Shown: positions 16,727-23,466 of the stretch, piece after piece
How positions within the stretch are numbered: the stretch's first letter is position 1
Layout: every line of letters begins with the position of its first letter
From: a bacterium
GTDB taxonomy: Bacteria > Cyanobacteriota > Vampirovibrionia > Gastranaerophilales > UBA9971
Direction of reading: 5' to 3'
Assembly: GCA_037147175.1 (NCBI GenBank)
Contig: JBAWVS010000027.1
Coordinates: forward strand, 1 to 29,971
Length of the DNA stretch: 29,971 bases
Program-made: the position numbers and the translations under genes
Notes under the pieces: generated by a model
Seen by the model: the letters and a program-made list of their open reading frames with translations, nothing else
Database searches by the model: none
Told to the model about the DNA's origin: nothing

Positions 16727-18084
16727 TTACGCTTTAGTTTTTACTTTTTGCAACTCTTCTGCTATTTCTTCGAACTTCATACTTCTTGAAGCTTTTAAGA
16801 GAATTAAACTCTTTTCTGTCCGAATATTTTTGAGATAAACTGATGCTTCTTTATTATTCATAAAAGTTTTTAGCGTAATATTTTTATTTTTTACGGAATC
16901 AGCAATAATTTTAGCTTTTTCTCCCACAGTAACAAGCTGAAAAAAGCTTTTTTGTGACAAAAACTCTCCTATTTCCTGGTGTAATTGATTTTCATACTCT
17001 CCAAGTTCTCCCATATCACCCAAAACCAGAGTAATTTCAAAATCAGGATAAGTGGAAATAACCGAAGTTATGGAAGCTTTCATTGAATCAGGGTTTGCAT
17101 TGTAGTAGTCAGCTATAATTTTTAAATTTTTATCCGTATTTATAACCCGCCCTCTTTCGCCGACAGGTAAATATTTTAAGAGTCCATGCCGAATTTTTTC
17201 TGCATCCAGTCCTGCCAGCTTTCCGATTTCTATTGCCGCAATTGAATTTATGACGTTAAATTCGCCATTTACGGGAAGTTCATACTCGTTTTCTTCATAA
17301 AGAAATTTAATGGAATTTTCAGTTATTTCAAGTATTTGATAATTTTTTCCGTAAAAAATCTGCCTGCCTTTTTGGCCGCAGAAATTTTTAATCAAGTTAT
17401 CATCAAACGCAACAAGTGTTCCGTCAGGTCTCAAGTATTTTACTATTTCGCATTTGGCTTTTGCTATGTTTTCAAGGCTTCCAAGCCTGCCTATATGAGC
17501 TGTTCCTACATTTGTAATTATTGCAAAATCAGGTTCAGCATACTTTGATAAAAGTTCGATTTCTCCAAGTCCTCGCATGCCCATTTCTACTACAAGAAAT
17601 TCTGTATCTTCCGGCATGGACATTAAAGTTTGACACAAACCGATTTCGTTATTGTGGTTCAGAATAGATTTATGCGTCCTGAAATTTTCAGCAAGCACCG
17701 AAAACATCATTTCTTTCGTTGTAGTTTTTCCTGAACTGCCTGTTATTGCTATAACTTTAGGATCTATTTTTTTTTTACAAAATTAGAAAGTTTCAAATAC
17801 GCTTCTTTTGTATCATCAACTAATATTATTAATTTTGTAGGGTTATAATAGTTTTGAGCCTTATTATAGTGGTCTTTATTGATAAAATAGCCAATACAAC
17901 CCTGTTTTAAAGCTTCATTGATATAATCATGCCCGTCAAAATTTTCTCCCGACAAAGGTAAAAATATTTCATCTTCTTTAATTTTTCTGGAGTCCGTACA
18001 AATACCGATTTTTCCAAAATTACACTTATTAAAAATAATTTCGCCGTCTGTTGCTTCAATAATTTCTTCAATAGTTAATTTCAA
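16727..18084 (-). CDS. murF: UDP-MurNAc-tripeptide:D-Ala-D-Ala ligase, frame broken at an A10 run
   Basis: MurF adds D-Ala-D-Ala to the UDP-MurNAc tripeptide. Residues 1-106 (18084-17767) form the N-terminal domain (CTDSRKIKEDEIFLPLSGEN). The frame then hits TAG at 17764-17766, right after ten A in the coding strand (17767-17776). Reading back one base at the run continues as IDPKVIAITGSSGKTTTKEM, the ATP loop of MurF, and runs to 16727 with NVGTAHIGRLGS, GEFNVINSIAA and DYYNANPDSMKAS. Joined, the product is about 452 residues, the normal length. Either the run is really eleven A (sequencing or assembly error), or the product is made by transcriptional slippage or -1 frameshifting, or the gene is broken. 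The start is TTG at 18084 behind a G-rich AAGGGGGG site. It leads the mraY-murD-ftsW-murG series. Confidence 0.9.
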
Positions 18085-18182
18085 TATTGACCCCCCTTCT
18101 AAAAGGATACATAGATTAATAAATAATTTTAACAGTTTAAATAAATTATCTTTTAACCTTTTATCTTTAATACAGCATATTC

Positions 18183-18212
18183 ATTATAGAATAATTCATA
18201 GTATTTTTTCAA
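18183..18212 (-). promoter_or_regulatory. Probable murF promoter
   Basis: On the minus strand, -35 TTGAAA (18207-18212), an 18-base spacer and -10 TATAAT (18183-18188). Transcription would start near 18176, giving a leader of about 90 bases for murF. Confidence 0.55.
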
Positions 18213-18310
18213 AAAATTTATTTTTAATATTGTATAAAATTTTGTATAATAAACGAAAAGAAAAAATTGTTCTTGATTTTTAGTTTTACTAAATGTAAAT
18301 TGTTAATAAC

Positions 18311-18333
18311 ATTACGTAATTTTATGATACAAT
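18311..18333 (+). promoter_or_regulatory. Candidate promoter and operator for the response regulator gene
   Basis: TGATACAAT (18325-18333) is an extended -10 element. The perfect palindrome ATTACGTAAT (18311-18320) covers the position of the -35 region, for which no good hexamer is seen, as expected of an activated or repressed promoter. Confidence 0.4.
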
Positions 18334-18467
18334 ACTTATTAAATTTTAATATTTATTAATTATAAGAGTCGAGAGTTTAAATTATAGTTTGATAATTTCA
18401 AATTTGGGTTAAGAAAAGCAATAAGTGTAACGTAATCTTAGAATAACTTCTTAAAGGGCAAAGCAGA

Positions 18468-19214
18468 ATGACACAAAATAACGAAACACCAAACGAGATT
18501 CAGGATCGTGAACGAATCCTGGTAGTTGATGATGAAGCAAGTATCAGAAGAATACTTGAAACCAGACTTAAAATGGTAGGTTATGAAGTATTTACAGCTG
18601 CAGACGGGGAAGAAGCAATTGAATCTTATCAAAAAAATAACCCTGATCTGGTAATACTGGACGTTATGATGCCCAAGATGGATGGATACGGAGTTACAAG
18701 AGAAATCAGAAAAACCTCAGAAACTCCTATTATTATTCTCACGGCATTGGGAGATGTATCAGAACGTATTACAGGACTTGAACTTGGTGCTGATGATTAT
18801 GTCATCAAACCGTTTAGTCCAAAAGAGCTTGAAGCACGTGTTAAAGCAGTTCTTAGAAGAGTCAATCATCGTGAAGACTTGCCCGGCGGCAAAATCACCA
18901 AAAATGTTATTACTACCGGAAATATTAGAATTGACACAAGCAGACGTCAGGTTTACCGCAAAAATGAACGCATCAGACTCACGGGAATGGAATTCAGTTT
19001 GCTTGAACTGTTAGTCGGCAATTCCGGTCAACCATTCTCAAGAAACGAAATTCTTCAGTACGTATGGTCATATCCGGCTGATCACAGAATTGATACAAGA
19101 GTTGTAGATGTTCATATCAGCAGGCTCAGATCAAAACTGGAAGTTGACCCGGCTAATCCCGAACTTATTCTTACGGCTCGCGGAATCGGTTACATGTTTC
19201 AGAGAATCAGCTAA
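18468..19214 (+). CDS. rpaB: OmpR-family response regulator, RpaB/Ycf27-like
   Basis: A 248-residue two-component regulator: receiver domain at residues ~16-130 with acidic pair Asp21-Asp22, phospho-acceptor Asp65 (VILDVMMPKMDGYG), Thr92 and Lys114 (YVIKPFSPKE). A winged-helix DNA-binding domain follows at ~150-246 (RLTGMEFSLLELLV, DTRVVDVHISRLRSKLE, ILTARGIGYMFQRI). From memory, the phrases ASIRRILETRL, ITGLELGADDYV and IRLTGMEFSLLELLV are near-identical to cyanobacterial RpaB, which in cyanobacteria controls light- and stress-responsive genes and is phosphorylated by NblS/Hik33. No histidine kinase is adjacent here. The gene stands alone, divergent from murF, with its own terminator. The assignment as the RpaB ortholog is inferred from similarity, not tested by phylogeny. 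Confidence 0.88.
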   Translation: MTQNNETPNEIQDRERILVVDDEASIRRILETRLKMVGYEVFTAADGEEAIESYQKNNPDLVILDVMMPKMDGYGVTREIRKTSETPIIILTALGDVSERITGLELGADDYVIKPFSPKELEARVKAVLRRVNHREDLPGGKITKNVITTGNIRIDTSRRQVYRKNERIRLTGMEFSLLELLVGNSGQPFSRNEILQYVWSYPADHRIDTRVVDVHISRLRSKLEVDPANPELILTARGIGYMFQRIS

Positions 19215-19229
19215 GAATTTATAGATTAT

Positions 19230-19263
19230 AAAAAGCCTTCTAATTAAGTTAGAAGGCTTTTTT
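19230..19263 (+). terminator. Rho-independent terminator of the response regulator gene
   Basis: AAAAAGCCTTCTAA and TTAGAAGGCTTTTT form a 14-bp stem with a five-base loop, followed by T-rich sequence, 15 bases after the stop codon. The A-rich 5' arm makes it usable from the other strand as well. Confidence 0.9.
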
Positions 19264-19303
19264 GTTTGTATTATTTTAATAAAAATCAAGATATATAAGT
19301 TTT

Positions 19304-19342
19304 AAAGGCTCGTTTATGGACTGCGGTTAAATCATAAACGGC
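19304..19342 (-). terminator. Terminator-like hairpin after the 19371-19682 gene
   Basis: CGTTTATG (19311-19318) pairs with CATAAACG (19333-19340), extended by a GC pair past one bulged base. On the minus strand it is followed by CTTTAAAACTT, a weak T-tract. It may be a terminator or a 3'-end stabilising hairpin. Confidence 0.45.
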
Positions 19343-19370
19343 TTGTTTGACAAAGCGGTTCTGATTTTAA

Positions 19371-19682
19371 TTATGCATTATACTTAAACTGTTTTGTAAT
19401 GTTGTCATCTACTGTTTTCTTTACAGAATCATATTCCGTAGTAACCATTTTTTGTTGTGTTTCAAGTTGTTGCATTTTAGATTCAAGTTGTTTGTCCAAT
19501 GCGTGTAATTGTTCTGACTGTCCTGATGTTTGATCAGTACCTGTTTGAGAATTTTGTGTTTGTTGTGAAGCTTGCAGAGCAAGAACGCTTCTTTGTTGCG
19601 TAATTCCTTGCATTTGAAATTCCAAATCACTTTGACGAGCCGTGATCATACTTAAACGTGCTTGACTTGCAGCAATACCCAT
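19371..19682 (-). CDS. MGIAASQ-family small helical protein, paralog 1
   Basis: A 103-residue protein of unknown function. It starts MGIAASQARLSMITARQSD and ends DNITKQFKYNA. Two helical, coiled-coil-like segments (residues 1-45 and 58-103) are joined by a Gln/Ser/Thr-rich linker, so a helical hairpin is likely. There is no signal peptide and no cysteine. The paralog at 19961-20251 is nearly identical at both ends and differs mainly in the linker. AAAGGAG before the ATG is a strong ribosome-binding site and a consensus-like promoter lies upstream, suggesting good expression. I recall similar openings among uncharacterised proteins of Melainabacteria but can name no function. Confidence 0.8.
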   Translation of the reverse strand: MGIAASQARLSMITARQSDLEFQMQGITQQRSVLALQASQQTQNSQTGTDQTSGQSEQLHALDKQLESKMQQLETQQKMVTTEYDSVKKTVDDNITKQFKYNA

Positions 19683-19765
19683 AGTTAATCTCCTTTGATC
19701 AATTTAAAAAGCTATTTTCATATTTTGTGTATGTTTTGTGCATCTTGCATTTATCTTGTGTGTTT

Positions 19766-19795
19766 CTTATATATATAAAAAAGAAATACTTTCAA
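19766..19795 (-). promoter_or_regulatory. Probable promoter of MGIAASQ paralog 1
   Basis: On the minus strand, -35 TTGAAA (19790-19795), 18-base spacer, -10 TATAAG (19766-19771). The layout is the same as the murF promoter. The leader would be about 75 bases. Confidence 0.5.
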
Positions 19796-19900
19796 AAATT
19801 GCTAAATTTACCCAAATTGACTTAATATCTTGTTACAATCAAATCAATAAATCTAAAAACGCACGCAGCGGCTGACTATCAGTACTTAACCCGAAACAAT

Positions 19901-19935
19901 AAAAGACACCTGACTTTTAAAAATCAGGTGTCTTT
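19901..19935 (-). terminator. Rho-independent terminator of MGIAASQ paralog 2
   Basis: AAAGACACCTGA (19902-19913) and TCAGGTGTCTTT (19924-19935) form a 12-bp stem with a ten-base loop. On the minus strand the stem ends in TTTT, 26 bases after the stop of the gene ending at 19961. Confidence 0.85.
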
Positions 19936-19960
19936 ATACTTATTTAAAATAAAACTATGA

Positions 19961-20251
19961 TTAAGCGTTATATTTAAATGATCTTGCGATATTATCATCA
20001 AGAGTTTTCTTTACGGAATCATATTCTGTACTGACCATTTTTTGCTGTGTTTGCAAAGTCTGCATTTGAGCTTCAAGATCTTTATCAGTTGAATGATATT
20101 GATCTGCCAATTCAGGAGCAGATTGAGCTGCTTGTTGAGCCTGATAAGCAAGAACTGTTCTTTTTTGAGAAACTGTCTGCATAGCAAATTCTAAATCGCT
20201 TTGATATCCTGTGATCATACTTAAACGTGCTTGACTTGCGGCAATACCCAT
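19961..20251 (-). CDS. MGIAASQ-family small helical protein, paralog 2
   Basis: A 96-residue paralog of the neighbouring gene. The shared blocks are MGIAASQARLSMIT, QSDLEF, TQQKMV, TEYDSVKKT and a closing FKYNA. The central linker (AAQSAPELADQYHSTDK) differs and is shorter. The DNA around the start codon is also nearly identical to that of paralog 1, consistent with tandem duplication, yet each copy has its own leader and terminator. GAGGAGG before the ATG is a very strong ribosome-binding site. Function unknown; a small structural or partner-binding protein built on a helical hairpin is the most that can be inferred. Confidence 0.8.
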   Translation of the reverse strand: MGIAASQARLSMITGYQSDLEFAMQTVSQKRTVLAYQAQQAAQSAPELADQYHSTDKDLEAQMQTLQTQQKMVSTEYDSVKKTLDDNIARSFKYNA

Positions 20252-20464
20252 CGTAAATCCTCCTCATTTATCTCTATAAGACCCCATCGCTAATTTTTAG
20301 TTTTTAAATCTTGTAATACTCCTCTTGTTTATATAAACAAATATAAAATTATCTAAATTCAAAACAATTAGAAAAATTTACATTTGTTAATAATTTGCTA
20401 AAAAAAGGTAAAGTCATTAAAATAATAAAGAAGTGGAGTTAGATTTTTAAACACTAAAAGCACC

Positions 20465-20484
20465 ACTTGTACAAGTTTTATAAT
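20465..20484 (+). promoter_or_regulatory. Candidate promoter with palindromic operator
   Basis: TATAAT at 20479-20484 sits 21 bases before the start codon of the secreted-protein gene. The perfect 12-base palindrome ACTTGTACAAGT (20465-20476) occupies the spacer between -10 and -35, a usual place for a repressor. No good -35 hexamer is seen. Confidence 0.45.
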
Positions 20485-20505
20485 TAAAAATTTTGGGAGC
20501 AGAAT

Positions 20506-21258
20506 ATGAAAAAATTTAAAAAATTATTAGCCTTATCTCTGGGCTTGTCGGTGATTTTTGGGAACATTAGCATTGCGCAGGTTATACCTTCTTCTGAACC
20601 GGCTGTTGTTAATTTTGCATCGGGCAATTTATCAAATCTTATGCAGGCGGATATTAAGTCTGAAAGAGTTCCTGCCGGCACAACTCTTAAATTGAGAATG
20701 GAAACTCCTGTAAATTCCTACAATACAACATTAGGCGACAATTTTAGAGCGACTCTGGTTCAGGATATCAGCATCGGCACAAAAGTAATTATACCCGCAG
20801 GAACGATAGTAAGAGGCAGGTCAGGAGAAGTTAAAAGAAACTCTTACCTGAGCAGGAGCGGAAAATTAAATCTGGCTTTTGATCACATCGTTACATCTAT
20901 GGGCAAACAAATTCCTTTGAACGTAAAAATCAGCAACGCTAAATATTTAGGTGCTGACGGAGTTCTTTCAGCAGGGGGCGGTTACGTAAACGCTGTCAGT
21001 AAAAACATAGAGCAGGGTAACAACTTTTTAATCAGTGCAACACAATACGGATTTGAAAAAGGAAAATCATTATATAACGGCTATCCCGTAATTTTGACTG
21101 CTCCAATAGGTTTTGTTGTTGGTGTTACAGGCGGTGCAGGAATTTTTACCGTTAAATCCACTGTAGCATTATTTAAAAAAGGAGATAACGTCAAAATCAA
21201 TCCCGGTGACGTAATTGAAGTTATCTTAAAAGATCCTTTAGACATACCTCTTAATTAA
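20506..21258 (+). CDS. Secreted or periplasmic protein of unknown function
   Basis: A 250-residue protein with a clear signal peptide (KKFKKLLALSLGLSVIFGNI, cleavage probably after SIA at residue ~24). The mature part has a beta-rich domain with VPAGTTLKLRMETPVNS, LGDNFRATLVQDI and VIIPAGTIVRGRSGEV. This pattern (PAGT..., GD.F.A.L, IPAGT.V.G.V) recurs in periplasmic proteins of several phyla and in TrbI-type conjugation proteins, but I cannot assign a role. A glycine-rich apolar stretch (residues ~195-217) may be a membrane-associated segment, and the protein ends with a short beta-type segment, GDVIEVILKDPLDIPL. GGGAG precedes the ATG. It is monocistronic with a terminator directly after it. 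Confidence 0.75.
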   Translation: MKKFKKLLALSLGLSVIFGNISIAQVIPSSEPAVVNFASGNLSNLMQADIKSERVPAGTTLKLRMETPVNSYNTTLGDNFRATLVQDISIGTKVIIPAGTIVRGRSGEVKRNSYLSRSGKLNLAFDHIVTSMGKQIPLNVKISNAKYLGADGVLSAGGGYVNAVSKNIEQGNNFLISATQYGFEKGKSLYNGYPVILTAPIGFVVGVTGGAGIFTVKSTVALFKKGDNVKINPGDVIEVILKDPLDIPLN

Positions 21259-21278
21259 TACAATTAAATACAACAAGC

Positions 21279-21307
21279 AAAAGATGCAGTGAAAGCTGCA
21301 TCTTTTT
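21279..21307 (+). terminator. Rho-independent terminator of the secreted-protein gene
   Basis: AAAAGATGCAG (21279-21289) pairs with CTGCATCTTTT (21296-21306), six-base loop, followed by T. It lies 20 bases after the stop codon. Confidence 0.88.
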
Positions 21308-21362
21308 GTTTAGTAACTTTTTAACACACTTGCACTAAACAAAAAATACTGTAAAATTAAAC

Positions 21363-21581
21363 ATGATAGGGATTTTTAAAAAAAATACGGGATATGTGCC
21401 AATGCTTATTGAGTTTACAACTACAATAGATGATTATGATTTTCCTAATATTCCTGAAAAGATTTTTACAGCACTAAAAGACAACATGGTTTGCACTTTG
21501 TTATTTAAGAAAGTACAAACCTTAAAAGTCACAAAATCTAAAGATATTATAGAAAATCAGACTTACTGGAGCTTGATTTAA
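21363..21581 (+). CDS. Possible small protein, unsupported by a ribosome-binding site
   Basis: An open frame of 72 codons fills the gap between the terminator at 21307 and the convergent ffh gene, overlapping the ffh 3' end by four bases. It has no recognised motif. No ribosome-binding site precedes the ATG, but TAAAAT at 21352-21357 stands six bases upstream, as it would for a leaderless transcript. The codon content is not clearly different from that of random AT-rich sequence. Without this frame the gap of 319 bases between genes would hold only the terminator. Confidence 0.35.
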   Translation: MIGIFKKNTGYVPMLIEFTTTIDDYDFPNIPEKIFTALKDNMVCTLLFKKVQTLKVTKSKDIIENQTYWSLI

Positions 21582-22966
21582 AAGCCCCTGAATTTTCCGC
21601 CGTTATTTTGCATGTTTTTCATCATGGCTTGAGGGTTTTTCATACCAAAAGGCATTTTTCCGGTTTTTGTAATATCTGCCATTTTTTTCATCATTACTTT
21701 CATTTTTTCAAATTCTTTTAAAAACCTGTTCAGGTCTTGAACTTGAACGCCGCTGCCTGTTGCGATTCTTCTTCTTCTGTTAGCGTTAAGTATTTCGGGT
21801 TTTTGTCTTTCTTTTACGGTCATACTGCTGACCATCGCTTCAATTTTTTTAAGCTGACCTTCTCCTGCATGGGCAATTTGTTCCCTGTCGTTTTTGGAAA
21901 TTCCCGGAATGGGTAGCATCCCTAGAATCTGGTCAATCGAACCTAAAGCCTTCATTTGTTTTTGCATTTTCATGAAATCTTCAAGAGAAAAATCTTTTGT
22001 CCGCATTTTTTTCTCAAGTTCTTTTGCTTGAGAAATATCAAAATTTTCCTGCGCTTTTTCAACGAGGCTAAGAATATCGCCCATTCCGAGTATTCTTTGA
22101 GCCATCCTGTCGGGATAAAAAGGTTCAAGTGCATCCAGTTTTTCACCCATGCCGGCAAATTTTATAGGTTTTCCTGTCGCATGAACAACGCTTAAAGCTG
22201 CGCCGCCCCTGGCATCACCGTCAAGTTTTGTCAAAACAAGTCCTGTAACATCAAGCTGCTCGTTAAAAGTCTGCGCAACGTTTACGGCTTCCTGACCCAT
22301 CATTGAGTCAATCACAAGAAGCTTTTCCGCAGGTTCAAGAAGCCTGTCTACAATTACCAACTCTGCCATAAGGCTTGTGTCAATCTGCAATCGCCCTGCT
22401 GTATCGACAATTACCGTATTGTATCCGTTTTCTTTTGCGTGTTCTATCGCAGAAGTCGCTATTTGCCTGACGTCAGTACTTCCTTCTATTGTAAATACAG
22501 GAATATTTACTTGTTTTCCCAGAGATTGAAGTTGTTTAATAGCCGCCGGTCTATAGACATCAGCCGCAACCATTAAAGGGTTTCTGCCGTTTTTTCTGAG
22601 TCTTAAGCCGAGTTTGGCGGCTGTAGTTGTTTTACCTGAACCTTGAAGACCAAAAAGCATAATAATATTAGGTTTGCCATCTGTGGAAAGAGGTTTGTTT
22701 TCTCCGCCCAAAAGGTCTTTGAGTTCGTCATAAACGACTTTAACGAGCTGTTGTCCCGGTGTTACACTTTTTAAAACTTCCTGACCTTCGGCTTTGTCTT
22801 TTATATTGGAAATAAAAGATTTAACGGCCTTCAAGCTTACATCAGCTTCAAGCAGCGCTCTTCGGACTTCTCTAAGAGCATCTGCGATATTTTCTTCTGT
22901 TAATTGACTTTGACCCGAGGTTGTTTTTATTATTTCCTGCAAGCGGTCTGATAAACTTTCAAACAT
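21578..22966 (-). CDS. ffh: Signal recognition particle protein (SRP54)
   Basis: Ffh binds signal sequences emerging from the ribosome, together with 4.5S RNA, and delivers the ribosome to FtsY. The 462-residue protein has the N domain (residues 1-~85), the G domain with GLQGSGKTTTAAKL, DVYRPAA, DTAGRLQ and TKLDGDARGG, and a methionine-rich M domain from about residue 320 with the RNA-binding block ANRRRRIATGSG. Length and motifs are normal. Its ATG overlaps the 3' end of the GIY-YIG gene by eight bases, so translation may be coupled. AAGGA lies just upstream. The SRP RNA gene was not found in this window. Confidence 0.96.
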   Translation of the reverse strand: MFESLSDRLQEIIKTTSGQSQLTEENIADALREVRRALLEADVSLKAVKSFISNIKDKAEGQEVLKSVTPGQQLVKVVYDELKDLLGGENKPLSTDGKPNIIMLFGLQGSGKTTTAAKLGLRLRKNGRNPLMVAADVYRPAAIKQLQSLGKQVNIPVFTIEGSTDVRQIATSAIEHAKENGYNTVIVDTAGRLQIDTSLMAELVIVDRLLEPAEKLLVIDSMMGQEAVNVAQTFNEQLDVTGLVLTKLDGDARGGAALSVVHATGKPIKFAGMGEKLDALEPFYPDRMAQRILGMGDILSLVEKAQENFDISQAKELEKKMRTKDFSLEDFMKMQKQMKALGSIDQILGMLPIPGISKNDREQIAHAGEGQLKKIEAMVSSMTVKERQKPEILNANRRRRIATGSGVQVQDLNRFLKEFEKMKVMMKKMADITKTGKMPFGMKNPQAMMKNMQNNGGKFRGF

Positions 22967-23246
22967 TTATTAAATCCTTCCATTCAGGATTAAAATTATT
23001 AACTAAATTATTCTTAAATTTTCGTGTTTTACCTTTTAAATATTTTTCTTTTTCTATAGCTAAATTTATATCATCAAATATTTCATAATATACAAGTTTT
23101 TTCAAATTATATCTTTTAGAAAATCCTTCGAAGAGTTTGTTTTTGTGCTCGTAAACTCTTCTTTCCAAATCACTTGTTACTCCTATATAAAGAGTCGTTT
23201 CTTCAAAGTTTACCATAAAGTATACATAATATTGTTTTTGCTTCAT
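22959..23246 (-). CDS. Small GIY-YIG domain protein
   Basis: A 95-residue protein consisting of little more than a GIY-YIG nuclease fold: YYVYFM (residues 6-11) in place of GIY, LYIGVTSDLERRVYEHK in place of YIG with the catalytic-type Arg, and a later EKEKYLKG (Glu candidate) and NPEWKDL. Such stand-alone domains (the YhbQ/UPF0213 type) are widespread and are thought to act on DNA, but their role is unclear. The adjacent HNH nuclease gene upstream and ffh downstream are on the same strand. The stop codon lies inside the start of ffh (ATGTTTGA overlap), so it is locked into expression with ffh. Confidence 0.88.
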   Translation of the reverse strand: MKQKQYYVYFMVNFEETTLYIGVTSDLERRVYEHKNKLFEGFSKRYNLKKLVYYEIFDDINLAIEKEKYLKGKTRKFKNNLVNNFNPEWKDLINV

Positions 23247-23325
23247 TCAATATTACCTGTTTTTTATTATTCTCTTGTGTGTTTTACTCTCTAGAGTTTT
23301 CTTTAATCTATTATGTTTTTTTATA

Positions 23326-23389
23326 ATCCTGAGTCTCTTTTACCATCCTGAGCGCGTTTTGTCATCCTGAGCGAAGCGAAGGATCTGTC
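23326..23389 (+). repeat. Palindromic repeat preceded by two partial copies at 19-base period
   Basis: ATCCTGAG occurs at 23326, 23345 and 23364, exactly 19 bases apart. The third opens a full palindrome: arms ATCCT (23364-23368) and AGGAT (23380-23384), GA on each side inside them, and core GCGAAGC (23371-23377). The unit, with flanks GTC and CTGTC, spans 23361-23389 and is repeated inverted at 24193-24221 with one mismatch. Confidence 0.9.
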
Positions 23390-23466
23390 CATTCTGGTAT
23401 ATATGCTTTTAAATGTTATCTAGAGAGATTCTTCTGACAAAAGCCTTCAAAATGACTACTACAATT

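Larger units (their letters stand above)
18085..18467. other. Divergent intergenic region between murF and the RpaB-like regulator
   Basis: No coding frame. It carries a murF promoter on the minus strand (18183-18212) and candidate promoters for the regulator on the plus strand: an extended -10 at 18325-18333 and a TATAAT at 18245-18250 with a poor -35. A perfect palindrome ATTACGTAAT lies at 18311-18320 and a related TAACGTAAT at 18428-18436. Confidence 0.6.

Noticed and set aside
17767-18084. Separate small gene for the 106-residue product upstream of murF
   Set aside because: It is the N-terminal domain of MurF, and the next frame continues the family sequence without a gap.
21307-21577. 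SRP RNA gene near ffh
   Set aside because: No GGAA-tetraloop hairpin of the SRP RNA type could be seen here or in the other gaps around ffh and ftsY.
23326-23389. CRISPR-like array from the three ATCCTGAG units
   Set aside because: Only three eight-base units at a 19-base step, no repeat of CRISPR length, no spacers of uniform size and no cas genes.
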